Source: RYN-428 sp035551995
GTDB lineage: Bacteria; Planctomycetota; Phycisphaerae; Tepidisphaerales; Tepidisphaeraceae
Assembly: GCA_035551995.1 (NCBI GenBank)
Contig: DASZME010000022.1
Span: 1-64,000, forward strand
DNA length: 64,000 nt
Reading direction: 5' to 3'
In this document: one piece after another, positions 1 through 9,478 of the stretch
Position numbering within the stretch: the first letter of the stretch is position 1
Layout: each line of letters starts with the position of its first letter
Notes under the pieces: model-generated
Databases searched by the model: none
Told to the model about the DNA's origin: nothing
What the model saw: only the letters and a program-made list of their open reading frames with translations
Program-made: the position numbers and the translations under genes

Positions 1-1500
1 CATGCGCTTGTTCTCATGAAACCGGATGCATCGATCGTCCCACGGCAATTCCAGAAATTCGAGCATCCGCCGGGTTTGCCCCGCCTGATCGGCGATGAGG
101 TCTTCGTACCTCACGTCCAAGATTTTCAAATCCAGGACCAGATTCCAATGCTCCATCAGGCGTTCGTAATCGCGATAGTAGCCGGCCAGATGTTTCAGAT
201 CGAAGCTGAATGCGTTCTGCGCGCTGAAATCGGTCATATAGCAGGAAAGGCACGTGTCGCGCGGATCCCGCACGCAATGGATGACCTTGCTCTCGGGAAG
301 CAGTAACTGGACGGAGCCAAGATACAGGTAATTTTCGGGCATCTTGTCGGTGACGTAAGTGGCGGCGGTATTGAGCGAGTCGATTTTGTCGAGATATATC
401 CTGGCCAAATGGTCGGCGCGGCTCATGGAGAGGTAATTGTAGCAGTCGGGAAAGGCCGTCCCGTTGGACCATGCCGCGCCGGACGAGGCGCAGACGACTT
501 CCGATAGCCGGCTCAGTTCGCCCGCCCCATAAACCTGCGGATGCGATGCAAGTATTTGCTCGACCAGCGACGTGCCGGATCGCGGCATTCCGACGATAAA
601 AACCGGCCGCTGGTTGCCATGCGTGGCGCGCGGCAACGACTGAACGCGCCTTCGGCTGTAGTAACCGATCCTGGTGTAGATATCGCTGGTATGGGCGGCT
701 GGATCGAACGGTCGGCGTCCGATTTCATTTGCGAGGCGCGCCTGGTTAAACGCCGAATCGTAATGGTCCATGTGGTCGAGAAGTGTCGCCGCCGCATAAT
801 GCAGGCGGCATTGATCGCTCGCCGGCAAATTGGGCTGTTGCAGCGTTCGTTCGAGATAAAACGCGGCATCCAATTCCCGCCCGATTTTCGGCGCCAATCC
901 CGCATAGCACCATGCCAACCAGACGTTGGAAGTCAATTTTCCGAGCATCGGCTCGATGAGTTTCCACGCTCGCATCTCCTGGCCGACCGAGTTAAGCACG
1001 TTGGCGCGGGTGACCACATATTCGGGATTATTCGGACCGAGAGCGACGGCGGCCGCGCTATGCTCCAAGGCGCCGTCCATGTTTCCGTTTTGCACAAACC
1101 ACAGCGCCAGCGCTTCATGTGCCGCCGGATGTTGGGGGTAGAGGTAAACGGTTTCCGATAAATGCCGTTCGACCAGAGGCAAATCGCCGCCGCGCCACGC
1201 GGCACATGCCAGCTTATAGTGATATTCCGCCTCTTTAGGCCGCAAGGAAATACATCGCTGAAACCGTTCAATGGCCTGGCGAAACTGCGATCGGCGAATG
1301 AATTCATCTCCGATGGCGGCGATATTTTGAGCGGCGGCGGAGGCCTGGGCCTCGGTCATCGCCGCGCCGACGGCGATCGATCCGGCGTTCCCGCCCGACG
1401 CCGACGAATCGGGACCAAGATTGTTGGAAAATTGGTTGCCAACATCCACCCCCGAAATCCCGGCGGTGGCCGGCGTATTTCGAATCACTGGAGTCCTCAT
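1..1500 (-). CDS. TPR-repeat sulfotransferase, 3' end cut by window edge
   Basis: Reading the minus strand from the ATG at 1498-1500 gives about 500 codons without a stop to the window edge, so the C-terminus is missing. The first ~290 residues are TPR-like helical pairs ('QAIERFQRCISLRPKEAEY', 'HPAAHEALALWFVQNGNMDGALEHS'). Around residue 300 comes the PAPS-binding loop 'VFIVGMPRSGTSLVEQIL', followed by the sulfotransferase 3'-phosphate region 'KVIHCVRDPRDTCLSCY'. Known family: TPR proteins fused to a Sulfotransfer domain that use PAPS as sulfuryl donor; substrate unknown. The unusual N-terminus (~55 residues, Gly/Ala/Ser-rich) is low complexity. Function of the fold is secure; the acceptor is not inferable. 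Confidence 0.9.
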   Translation of the reverse strand, partial: MRTPVIRNTPATAGISGVDVGNQFSNNLGPDSSASGGNAGSIAVGAAMTEAQASAAAQNIAAIGDEFIRRSQFRQAIERFQRCISLRPKEAEYHYKLACAAWRGGDLPLVERHLSETVYLYPQHPAAHEALALWFVQNGNMDGALEHSAAAVALGPNNPEYVVTRANVLNSVGQEMRAWKLIEPMLGKLTSNVWLAWCYAGLAPKIGRELDAAFYLERTLQQPNLPASDQCRLHYAAATLLDHMDHYDSAFNQARLANEIGRRPFDPAAHTSDIYTRIGYYSRRRVQSLPRATHGNQRPVFIVGMPRSGTSLVEQILASHPQVYGAGELSRLSEVVCASSGAAWSNGTAFPDCYNYLSMSRADHLARIYLDKIDSLNTAATYVTDKMPENYLYLGSVQLLLPESKVIHCVRDPRDTCLSCYMTDFSAQNAFSFDLKHLAGYYRDYERLMEHWNLVLDLKILDVRYEDLIADQAGQTRRMLEFLELPWDDRCIRFHENKRM

Positions 1501-1795
1501 CGGTGTAAAATCAAGGTGAAGCTGACGCGGAGCGCATTTCCTACACAAATAGGCACGGTCCAAGGTCGTCAGTTAGATGTCGAACTTCCTTACATCATAC
1601 GACCAAATTGAAATCTTGTTGCGCTTGCGACGGATTTTGCTCTCGGCCGCGAACCCGAATATCAAACGACGCAAGACGTCAGCAAACGACGTGGCGCACG
1701 CCCAGAAAAATTCGGACGTGCCGTGGGAAAGCAAAAATGGACGCCACGATCGGGTAAGGTAAGAGGTGATTGGCAGGTACATGCAAGCGATTCAG
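1501..1795. other. Intergenic region, no gene seen
   Basis: This stretch between the divergently read sulfotransferase gene and the tRNA holds only short overlapping frames with no coding character. It should contain the sulfotransferase promoter on the minus strand, but I cannot place it. Confidence 0.5.
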
Positions 1796-1868
1796 TAGCC
1801 CCGACAGGGTTCGAACCTGCAACCGGTCGCTTAGAAGGCGACTGCTCTTCCAATTGAGCTACGGGGCC
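1796..1868 (-). tRNA. tRNA-Arg (anticodon UCU)
   Basis: The minus strand folds into a full cloverleaf: acceptor GGCCCCG/CGGGGCT (one G-U end pair), D arm GCTC/GAGC, a perfect 5-bp anticodon stem GTCGC/GCGAC around loop CTTCTAA (anticodon TCT), and T arm GCAGG/CCTGT with loop TTCGAAC, then discriminator A. CCA is not encoded. It would read AGA/AGG arginine codons. Confidence 0.96.
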
Positions 1869-1950
1869 TGACGGCGGCGGATCGACCGCCGATCCAATCC
1901 AATCATATCAAGCCGCGTATACATTGGAAGACAAGACTTGGCCGTGTAGA

Positions 1951-2310
1951 ATGGGCGCCATGACCTCGCTCCCCAACCGACCCGACGTAAGACCCATGCC
2001 AATGTCGTTTCAGCAATGGCTCCAGCAAGGCGAAGTGATCTATCAGAGCGCCATGCAGGAATATCATGCGCTTCAGGCGCAGATGGAAGAGTTGGAACGC
2101 CGCCTGACGTCCAAGCAGACGGAATTAAACCAAATATCGGCGATTTTGAATAAGCCGCCGCTTGAAACGGTTCGGCGAGTCACGATGCCGACCACGCAAC
2201 CGGCGATCGCCGACGAAGCGGACATTCTCGCGCCCGGCAACGGAAACACCGATCCGATCGCGCGAACGCCCGCCGGCAAAATCGTCCGGGCGCCATTTGC
2301 GGCTGGTTGA
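1951..2310 (+). CDS. Small hypothetical protein with a short coiled coil
   Basis: A 119-residue frame starting at the ATG at 1951 (a TTG at 1924 and ATGs at 1960 and 1996 are alternatives; no clear Shine-Dalgarno separates them). A central helix of about 35 residues ('QEYHALQAQMEELERRLTSK') has a heptad-like pattern and is followed by a Thr/Pro-rich, probably disordered tail ending 'GKIVRAPFAAG'. I do not recognise a family. It lies alone between the tRNA gene and the convergent GAF/receiver gene. Codon use resembles the neighbours, which supports it being real. Confidence 0.5.
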   Translation: MGAMTSLPNRPDVRPMPMSFQQWLQQGEVIYQSAMQEYHALQAQMEELERRLTSKQTELNQISAILNKPPLETVRRVTMPTTQPAIADEADILAPGNGNTDPIARTPAGKIVRAPFAAG

Positions 2311-2371
2311 TTCTTGAGAAATCGCTCAGCCAACAATCAGCGTGGCGATGGAATGGATTGACCTGCAATTC

Positions 2372-4078
2372 TTATCGCTGGACGACCTCTTGCGATTCCA
2401 GCGCCTTACGCACCTCGGCCATCAGCTTTTCCACCCTGAACGGCTTGAACAACACCGCCTGTAATCCTTCCTGCGTGGCGCGTACGATGGAATGATTCGG
2501 GTCATAGCCGAACCCCGTCATCAGCACCACCGGGACCGATTCCCACTTCTTGCGGGCAAACGCGAAAACATCGTAGCCGGTTTTGTCCGGCATCTTGATG
2601 TCGCTTAACACCAGATTGAATTCGGTGTGTTCCAGAAAAGCGATCGCCTCGACGCCGTTACATGCGGTGGTGACTTTCGCGCCGTACTTGCGAAGCACGT
2701 CGCTGATCGTATTGCGGATGTTGGGTTCGTCGTCGGCCACCAGCACCGTGGCGCCCTTGAGAACCGGATCCTGATTTCCCTTAACTTCGCCGGCGCCGAG
2801 CACGGTATTGGGACCGTTGGCGGCCTGACGCAGCGAACTGCGGATGAAATTGACGTTGCCGATGATCTGCTGAAGTTTTTGGCGGAGGTCTTCGTGGCCG
2901 ATATAGTCTTCCATCAACGCCGTGGCGTCCAGCGCGATATCGTTCAGCGGACCGGCGACTTCGGTACAGACGGTATCGGCTACCGTATGTGACGTGGAAA
3001 CCCGCTCGACCACCATCAGATTTAAGATGTTCAGGGCGATGGCGACGTACCTGCCGAAGATCTCGGCGAACTGCCGGTCGTCTTCGTTAAATGCCGCTCG
3101 TTGGCGGCTCTCGACATTGAAGATGCCAATAACCCGGTCGTTCAACGTCAGCGGCACCGTCAAGCTGCTCTTGGCCTGATCCAGACCAAGCACATAACGC
3201 GGATCGCGCTCGACGTCCGGACAAATATACGATCGCCCCGTGGCGCAGACGTAGCCGCTGATGCCGTTCCCCTCGGCATGGGCAAACAAATCGATATTGA
3301 GCGCGTCCGGCGGGAAGCCGGAACTGATCACCATTTCCAGTTTTTTGGAGCCGCGATCCAGCAGGCGGATCGCGAAATGATCAAAGTGCATCAGCTCGCG
3401 CGTGTAGCTGATGATTTTTTCTTCCAGGAGCTTAAGGCGTTCACCCACGTTCAGTTTGCTGAGCGCGTCGGCTTCAAGCCTCACCAACTCGCGTCCCGCC
3501 CGGTCGATCGCGTCGATCTTCTGCTGAAGCCGCCGGGTTCCCGTCGCGTCCCATACGACCGCCACCACCTGCACCACATGCCCCGCCGGGCTGATCACCG
3601 GCGACGCGATCATCTCCATGAACTGCTGATCGTCAATGTTGAGCATGTACCGCTTGGAGCGGTTGAAGGCGGGAAGAGCCGGCGTGTCGGGATGCTGCGG
3701 CGAGACCTGCTTGCTGAACAAATCAAACGAGCCCTGACACGTCCGGCGAATTGTCTCATGCACGCGGGGCGGCCACGCCTGCATTTTTTTATTCGACCAG
3801 TTCGTGCGACCCTCGGAATCGACGATGCAAACCCCTTCGCCGATCGTGTTGAGCACCAGGCTCGCCTGCTGAGAGACAAGCGCGCGCTCCAGCGGAAGGA
3901 AATCAGACGTATCGGCATAGATGGCGCCGAAGTGATCCCCGCGGAGGGCCTCCATCGCTTTTTCAATGGTGGGAATCTCTACGACGTCGCAGGTGGCGCG
4001 AAGCGCGTTCACCGCGGCGGAACCATTCGCCTTGCTCTGACTGGCCAAGACGAGAATTTTGGGCTTCTGGTCGTCCAA
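2372..4078 (-). CDS. PAS-GAF-receiver signalling protein without a kinase domain
   Basis: 568 residues. Order: an N-terminal receiver-like module lacking clear phospho-acceptor residues (1-60), a PAS-like segment ('VLNTIGEGVCIVDSEGRTNWSNKK', ~75-185), a GAF domain (~205-355, 'NGISGYVCATGRSYICPDVERDPRY', 'SSLTVPLTLNDRVIGIFNVES'), a helical dimerisation-like stretch (~360-430) without a convincing His box, and a C-terminal receiver domain ('VLVADDEPNIRN', 'LVLSDIKMPDKTG', 'VLFKPF') with the acidic pair, phospho-acceptor Asp and Lys all present. No HATPase domain is visible, so it probably relays or receives phosphate from a partner kinase. Monocistronic; followed convergently by the 1951-2310 frame. 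Confidence 0.85.
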   Translation of the reverse strand: MDDQKPKILVLASQSKANGSAAVNALRATCDVVEIPTIEKAMEALRGDHFGAIYADTSDFLPLERALVSQQASLVLNTIGEGVCIVDSEGRTNWSNKKMQAWPPRVHETIRRTCQGSFDLFSKQVSPQHPDTPALPAFNRSKRYMLNIDDQQFMEMIASPVISPAGHVVQVVAVVWDATGTRRLQQKIDAIDRAGRELVRLEADALSKLNVGERLKLLEEKIISYTRELMHFDHFAIRLLDRGSKKLEMVISSGFPPDALNIDLFAHAEGNGISGYVCATGRSYICPDVERDPRYVLGLDQAKSSLTVPLTLNDRVIGIFNVESRQRAAFNEDDRQFAEIFGRYVAIALNILNLMVVERVSTSHTVADTVCTEVAGPLNDIALDATALMEDYIGHEDLRQKLQQIIGNVNFIRSSLRQAANGPNTVLGAGEVKGNQDPVLKGATVLVADDEPNIRNTISDVLRKYGAKVTTACNGVEAIAFLEHTEFNLVLSDIKMPDKTGYDVFAFARKKWESVPVVLMTGFGYDPNHSIVRATQEGLQAVLFKPFRVEKLMAEVRKALESQEVVQR

Positions 4079-4265
4079 AACAAATCGGCTTACAACAACA
4101 GCCCCACGGGTATACTACGAGTCGGCGCCGGGCCGCGTCAAGAAAATCTTTCGGCTTGTTCTGCCATTCGAAACGGAGCGGCGCGCGAATCACTTCCGTC
4201 CTCAGCCGTCAGTTGCGACATTCATCAGTCCTTGCGACCTGATGAAATGTTCATAAACACCGATT

Positions 4266-5210
4266 TCAGCCGTGCAAAATCGATTCAACGTTTTGCTCGA
4301 CAAGCGACGCATGCGCTTGGGCCGCCGCGTCGAGCGGACGGTCAACCGCACTTTCGCCCACTGCGAAAATCACCGGCAAAGCTCCGCCCCGCGCGCCGAC
4401 GGCCGCCCTCAATCGCAAACGGCCATCGCGCATTTCCGCCAGCGCCGCGATCGGCGACAGGCAATCTCCCTTCAGCAGGCGAACCAGTTCCCGCTCGGCC
4501 GCCACGCAAAGCGCCGCCGACTCATCCATCAAAGCGCTCAAAATCATCCGCGTGCGCACGTCGTCCCGGCGGCATTGCAACGCCAGCGCCCCCTGGCCCG
4601 GCGCGGGGAGGATATCATGCGGCTCGATCGGCAGCATCGTCTGCGAATCAAACAATCCCACCCGGCGAATCCCCGCCATCGCCAGCACGATGGCGTCGAA
4701 TTGTCCCTCACGCTGCTTGCGCAGGCGCGTATCGATATTTCCGCGGATCGCCTCGACGGCAAGATCGGGGCGGCGATGAAGGAGCTGGCATCGACGCCGC
4801 ATGCTGCCGGTGCCGACCCGCGCGCCGCGCGGAAGCTGGCCGATCGACATCGCCCCCGCGCCAACCAGCGCGTCGCGGCAATCTTCCCGCGCCGGAACCG
4901 CCGCCACCATCAATTCGTCCTGTTCGACCAGCGGCATTGTCGTGGGCATATCCTTGAAACTGTGGACGGCGAAATCGATCCGCCCGGCCAGCAGTGCCTG
5001 TTCGAGTTCCTTGGTGAACAACCCCTTGCCGCCAAATTCGTGGAGCGGCCTCTCGGTAATTTGATCGCCGGTGGTCTTAAACGTGATAAGCTCGACTTGC
5101 AGTCCGCGATGCGCCTGTTCGAGCGCCAGCGCGACGATGCCGCTTTGCGTGCGGGCGAGAAGACTGCCGCGCGTGCCGAGGCGCAGGTGAGGTAAATTGG
5201 AATCCGCCAT
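4266..5210 (-). CDS. hemC: Hydroxymethylbilane synthase (porphobilinogen deaminase)
   Basis: 314 residues, the usual length. It condenses four porphobilinogens into hydroxymethylbilane in the cytosolic tetrapyrrole pathway. Diagnostic segments: 'LRLGTRGSLLARTQSG' at the N-terminus, 'HSFKDMPT' with the catalytic Asp at 87, the Arg-rich substrate loop 'GTGSMRRRCQLLHRRPDL' (~133-150), 'LPAPGQGALALQCR', and Cys250 in 'LLKGDCLSPIAAL', the attachment site of the dipyrromethane cofactor. The family more often has GGC here; GDC is a minor variant. Divergent from the NDUFA9-like gene, with about 87 bp shared upstream. Confidence 0.96.
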   Translation of the reverse strand: MADSNLPHLRLGTRGSLLARTQSGIVALALEQAHRGLQVELITFKTTGDQITERPLHEFGGKGLFTKELEQALLAGRIDFAVHSFKDMPTTMPLVEQDELMVAAVPAREDCRDALVGAGAMSIGQLPRGARVGTGSMRRRCQLLHRRPDLAVEAIRGNIDTRLRKQREGQFDAIVLAMAGIRRVGLFDSQTMLPIEPHDILPAPGQGALALQCRRDDVRTRMILSALMDESAALCVAAERELVRLLKGDCLSPIAALAEMRDGRLRLRAAVGARGGALPVIFAVGESAVDRPLDAAAQAHASLVEQNVESILHG

Positions 5211-5297
5211 GTTGATCGGCTTATCTTATGGCAGCCGGGCGCGGGCGGGAAGCGCGTATCATCAGGAGCGTCCAAACCGATCGTGGAGCAAGCACAT

Positions 5298-6224
5298 ATG
5301 ACCCAACGCGTACTCGTGACCGGCGCCAGCGGATTCGTCGGCACCGCGGTTCTCGAACAACTGATCGCCAGCCACTTCGACGTCACCGCCCTCGTTCATC
5401 ACGGCGATCTCAAACCTGGAATGGAATCGGTGCGCGTCGTGCGGGGCGATCTATTCACCGACTCGACCCTCGAAAAAGCCGTCGAAGGCGCCGACGCCGT
5501 CATTCATCTGGTCGGCATCATCAAGGAAGTTCCCCGCCGCGGAATTACGTTTGATCGCATCCACGTTCACGGCGCCAAGAACGTGCTCGACGCCGCCCAG
5601 CGGGCCGGCATCACGCGCATGATCCACATGTCCGCCCTCGGCGCCGCCGCGGAGGCGCCGAGCGATTATCACCGCACGAAATTCATGGCCGAGCATCGTC
5701 TCCGAAAAAGCGCCATGGACTGGACGATCTTTCAACCGTCGCTCATCCACGGCCCCGACGGCGAATTCACCCGGATGGAAGCCGCCTGGGCGCGCGGCAA
5801 GAAACCCCCGTTCCTGTTCATGCCTTATTTCGGCGGCGGTTTGCTTGGATTGCGAAAGGCGGCCCATGTGCAGCCCGTGTATGTGAAGGAGGTCGCCCGA
5901 GCCTTTGTCGAAGCGATCGACAACCCAAAAAGCAATCATCAGACCCTACCCCTTTGCGGAAGCCAAATCCTCACCTGGCCACAGATGCACCACATCGCCG
6001 CCGAGCTTTTCGCCGGCAAGCGCAAGGCCGCCATTCCCGTTCCGGCATGGTGCGCGAGGATACTGGCGTCGGTCGCACCGGCGAATTGGCTGCCGTTCAC
6101 AAAGGACCAAGTGCTCATGTCGCAGTCCGACAACACCGCCGATATGGATGGATTTGCAGAAGCGTTTGGTTGGGAGCCGCGGCCCTTTGACGTGACCTTG
6201 AGTGAATATGCGCATCAACTCTAA
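5298..6224 (+). CDS. NAD(P)-binding epimerase/reductase, NDUFA9-like
   Basis: 308 residues from the ATG at 5298, which has GGAG 9 nt upstream; a GTG at 5283 would add five residues. Extended/atypical short-chain dehydrogenase: 'VLVTGASGFVGTAVLEQL' is the Rossmann glycine motif, and 'VIHLVGIIKEVPRRGITFDRIHVHG' plus 'HMSALGAAAEAPSDYHRTKFMAEHRLR' (Tyr/Lys) and 'FQPSLIHGP' match the bacterial complex I NDUFA9 subunit family. The enzyme activity of the bacterial relatives is uncertain; quinone or complex I assembly roles are proposed. nuo genes occur in this window but 32 kb away. Confidence 0.85.
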   Translation: MTQRVLVTGASGFVGTAVLEQLIASHFDVTALVHHGDLKPGMESVRVVRGDLFTDSTLEKAVEGADAVIHLVGIIKEVPRRGITFDRIHVHGAKNVLDAAQRAGITRMIHMSALGAAAEAPSDYHRTKFMAEHRLRKSAMDWTIFQPSLIHGPDGEFTRMEAAWARGKKPPFLFMPYFGGGLLGLRKAAHVQPVYVKEVARAFVEAIDNPKSNHQTLPLCGSQILTWPQMHHIAAELFAGKRKAAIPVPAWCARILASVAPANWLPFTKDQVLMSQSDNTADMDGFAEAFGWEPRPFDVTLSEYAHQL

Positions 6225-6230
6225 CGCCGA

Positions 6231-6536
6231 TCAACATGCCGGCAAATGCGACCGTTCGTAGCTCGTGAACGACATCCTGGGATTCTTTATCCTTCGCGCG
6301 TCCACGACGGCGAACGTCGCTTGCTGCCCCTGGCAGATGACGACCTGCCTGGCGAACAGTCCTTCGTCTTCCAGCGCGCGCACCACGCCGTATCGTTCGA
6401 TCGCGTCCGATAGCGGACCAAGCTCGCGCTCGTCGAGCGTCGCGATGCTCAGCGCCTGATGCAACGGTAACCGGATCGTCTCATGGGGCTGACTTTGAGC
6501 GAGAATCGATTTGAGTAGTTCAATTGGCTGTTCCAT
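6231..6536 (-). CDS. Conserved-looking hypothetical protein
   Basis: 101 residues if started at the ATG at 6534-6536 ('MEQPIELLKSILAQSQ'); the frame stays open for 25 more codons upstream. It is a compact alpha/beta-like sequence with no signal peptide or metal motif; 'DAIERYGVVRALEDEGLFARQVVICQGQ' hints at a small regulatory or binding domain. I do not recognise it. Convergent with the NDUFA9-like gene, only 6 bp apart. Confidence 0.55.
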   Translation of the reverse strand: MEQPIELLKSILAQSQPHETIRLPLHQALSIATLDERELGPLSDAIERYGVVRALEDEGLFARQVVICQGQQATFAVVDARRIKNPRMSFTSYERSHLPAC

Positions 6537-6854
6537 ATTCGGATAGCGTGCAATCGCTGAGCCAGACGCGACGAAAACGAGCCAATTCGCCTGTGCCGAT
6601 AATAGCGGCATATTGCGACGACATCCGCGGCGTCATCGCGCCGGCATTTTTAAAAACCGCCCGCCGCCGGCGCAGGTCCGAAATAAACCCGCCATTTAGG
6701 CGCCGATCCTCCGGCCATGGAGGGCGGTATTCCGATACCGCGCCGTTACAGCCGTCGCTGCCCCGCGCTTATCGGCCAGCGCCAGCCTCCTTTTCATACC
6801 CGCATTAACGGCGCTCGCCCGCTTGGTCGATGCATCGGTTGGAGAAATTGCGAT

Positions 6855-8249
6855 ATGCCGTCAGAGCGCACCGCCGATATGGGTGATCCGTCCATGCAGA
6901 TCAAACTCTCTGAAGTGATTGGCGCCCTCTCCTATGCGCTGGACATTACCGAGGGTCAGCCGCAAGGACATGCCGCTCGAAGTTGTATGCTCGGCATGCG
7001 CATAGCGCGCGAGATGCGGCTGCCGGTCGGCTTATCTTCGGCGCTCTTCTACGGCCTGCTGCTCAAGGACCTGGGCTGCTCAAGCAACGCTTCCAAGATG
7101 TGCTACTTGTTCGGTTCGGACGACCGCGCGGCCAAGCGCGACGTGAAAACCGTCGACTGGGCGCGCGTCAGCCGATCGATCGGCTACATCGCCCGGCATG
7201 TATCGCCGCAAGGGTCCATTCTTAGAAAAGCGGGGAAATTTGTTCGAGTCGCGATGGGCGGAATCAAAGAAGCAAAGGAACTCATCGCCCTTCGCTGCGA
7301 GCGTGGCGCGACGATCGCCAGGCAACTCCAACTTCCCGACGACACCGCCGCCGCCATCCGCGCGCTCGACGAACACTGGGACGGCAACGGACATCCCGAC
7401 GGCCTGGAAGGCGAAGAAATTCCCCCCCTGGCGCGTATTCTCGGCCTCGCCCAAACGGCGGAAGTTTTCATTCGCCTCCACGGCCTTGACGCCGCCATGG
7501 ACATGGCTCGCCAGCGAAGCGAAACGTGGTTTGATCCGGAACTGGTGAAGATCTTCCTGTCGCTTAAAACCGACTCTCAGTTCTGGGAGGATTTTCAACA
7601 GGGCAATCCGCGCGAGCGGGTCATCGCGTATGAGCCGGAGGACCAATTGCTGGGGGCGGACGAAAGCTCGCTCGACCGCATCGCTTACAGTTTTGCCCAG
7701 GTCATCGACGCCAAGAGCCCGTGGACTTTCGCCCATTCCGAAGGCGTGGCAAGAATCTCGACGGGCATCGCCGACGTTCTCGGATTCGATCGCGCCAAGC
7801 GCCGCTACATTCGTCGTGCCGCCTTACTGCACGATATCGGCAAGCTCGGAATCTCAAACCTCATTCTCGATAAGCCGGGCAAGCTCACGAGCGAAGAGTT
7901 TACGGAAATGCGCAAACACACGCGCTACACCTACGAACTTCTCACGCATGTGACCGGCTTTCGCCAGTTGGCTGATTTAGCCGCTTCGCATCACGAACGC
8001 CTGGACGGAAAGGGGTATCACCGCGGGCTGACGGCGGATCAGCTTTCGACGCCGGCAAGAATTCTGGCCGTCGCGGATATGTACGAAGCGCTTTCGGCCA
8101 AACGCCCGTATCGCCAGGATCTGACCTCCGAGGAAGTGATGACCATCCTGACGAAAAACGTGGGCCCGGGCATATGCCCCGACGTTTTCAGCGCTTTGAT
8201 GACGTGGCTGGCTGAAAGCGATTACCAGCCTTTCAAGCTCGCCGCGTAA
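6855..8249 (+). CDS. Tandem HD-GYP domain phosphodiesterase-like protein
   Basis: 464 residues from the ATG at 6855 (GGAGA about 9 nt upstream). Two HD-GYP-like halves are visible. The first is degenerate: 'LLKDLGC' replaces the HD pair with KD, though 'EHWDGNGHPDGLEG' remains. The second is intact: 'AALLHDIGKLGISNLILDKPG', then 'HHERLDGKGYHRGL' (GYH instead of GYP) and 'ARILAVADMYEALSAKRPYR'. Known family: HD-GYP enzymes hydrolyse cyclic di-nucleotides, mainly c-di-GMP, with a bi- or trinuclear metal site. No sensory domain precedes them, so the dead N-terminal copy may regulate the active one. Confidence 0.88.
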   Translation: MPSERTADMGDPSMQIKLSEVIGALSYALDITEGQPQGHAARSCMLGMRIAREMRLPVGLSSALFYGLLLKDLGCSSNASKMCYLFGSDDRAAKRDVKTVDWARVSRSIGYIARHVSPQGSILRKAGKFVRVAMGGIKEAKELIALRCERGATIARQLQLPDDTAAAIRALDEHWDGNGHPDGLEGEEIPPLARILGLAQTAEVFIRLHGLDAAMDMARQRSETWFDPELVKIFLSLKTDSQFWEDFQQGNPRERVIAYEPEDQLLGADESSLDRIAYSFAQVIDAKSPWTFAHSEGVARISTGIADVLGFDRAKRRYIRRAALLHDIGKLGISNLILDKPGKLTSEEFTEMRKHTRYTYELLTHVTGFRQLADLAASHHERLDGKGYHRGLTADQLSTPARILAVADMYEALSAKRPYRQDLTSEEVMTILTKNVGPGICPDVFSALMTWLAESDYQPFKLAA

Positions 8250-8294
8250 ACACGATTCGGCGCCCGATCCGCCAGCGGCGCGATCGCTCACAAA

Positions 8295-9329
8295 TCACCC
8301 GACCGGCGGCGGATTCCGATCGGCGAACTGGACCTGATGCCAGTACGGATACGCCGGCGTTACCGCACTTGCAGAGTCGAGCGTGGCGACCTGCTCGGGC
8401 GTCAGCGCCCAGCCGACGGCGCCGAGGTTCTGCACCAACTGTTCTTCGTTCCGGGCTCCGACGATTACATTCGCCACCGTCGGCCGCCGAAGTAGCCAGT
8501 TCAGCGCGATTTGCGCCACGGTTTTTCCCGTTTCCCTGGCGACGGCGTCCAACGCGTCGACCACCTTGAACACATATTCGTCGGAAACCGGCGGACCCTT
8601 GTCGTTGGCGATCTTCGATCGAAGCCGGGTCGTCTCCGGAAGCTTGGCCCCGCGCCGAACTTTTCCCGTGAGCCTTCCCCATCCAAGGGGACTCCACACG
8701 ATACATCCCACGCCCTGATCCATCCCCAGCGGCATCAGTTCCCACTCGTAGTCGCGTCCGATGAGCGAGTAATACGCCTGATGGGCGACGTATCGCGGCA
8801 GATGATACTTTTCCGAAGCCGCCAATGATTTCATCAGGTGCCAGCCGGAAAAATTTGAGCAGCCGACGTAGCGGATCTTGCCGGCGCGGACCAGGTCATC
8901 CAATGTTCCAAGCGCCTCCTCTACCGGCGTCAGCGCGTCAAACGCATGCAATTGGTAAAGATCGATGTAATCCGTGCCGAGGCGTTTCAAACTCGCCTCG
9001 ACCGCTCGGATCAGATGAAACCGGGACGATCCCACGTCATTGGGACCCTTCCCCGAAGCGAAGGTGCCCTTGGTCGATACGATGACCTCATCGCGGCGGC
9101 CTTTGATCGCCTTCCCGAGAATCTCTTCGGCGGCGCCGCCGGAGTAAACGTCCGCCGAGTCGAACATCGTGAGGCCCGCGTCAAGGCAGACATCGACAAG
9201 TCGGGTCGCCTCGGCGACGTCGGTTTGTCCCCACGCCTTAAAGAATTCGCCTCCGCCGCCGAAAGTGCCGGTGCCGAAGCTGAGAGCGGGGACTTTGAAG
9301 CCGGATTTGCCGAGGGTTCTGTATTCCAT
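8295..9329 (-). CDS. Aldo/keto reductase
   Basis: 344 residues, typical for the AKR family with a (beta/alpha)8 barrel and NADPH-dependent carbonyl reduction. The catalytic tetrad is visible: Asp57 and Tyr62 in 'FDSADVYSGGAAEE', Lys87 in 'VSTKGTF', His128 in 'LYQLHAF'. The C-terminal cofactor segment is 'NVIVGARNEEQLVQNLGAV'. Closest in character to the MocA/YajO-like general AKRs. Convergent with the HD-GYP gene. Substrate cannot be told. Confidence 0.93.
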   Translation of the reverse strand: MEYRTLGKSGFKVPALSFGTGTFGGGGEFFKAWGQTDVAEATRLVDVCLDAGLTMFDSADVYSGGAAEEILGKAIKGRRDEVIVSTKGTFASGKGPNDVGSSRFHLIRAVEASLKRLGTDYIDLYQLHAFDALTPVEEALGTLDDLVRAGKIRYVGCSNFSGWHLMKSLAASEKYHLPRYVAHQAYYSLIGRDYEWELMPLGMDQGVGCIVWSPLGWGRLTGKVRRGAKLPETTRLRSKIANDKGPPVSDEYVFKVVDALDAVARETGKTVAQIALNWLLRRPTVANVIVGARNEEQLVQNLGAVGWALTPEQVATLDSASAVTPAYPYWHQVQFADRNPPPVG

Positions 9330-9478
9330 TTATAAGTTCTCCGTTATTGCGGGAATTTCCCGAGTTCGAGGGCTACTTGTTTGAGCGTTGAGCCAAGCGC
9401 CGAAGCCAATTCGTCAGCGAACGTGAAGATGCCTTCAGCCCACCCGTCCATGTCGCGCCTTCATCTGCATCGTCATGC

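Noticed and set aside
3101..4957. 618-codon plus-strand frame
   Set aside because: It is antisense to the PAS-GAF-receiver gene and hemC, both strongly supported; a GC-rich shadow frame.
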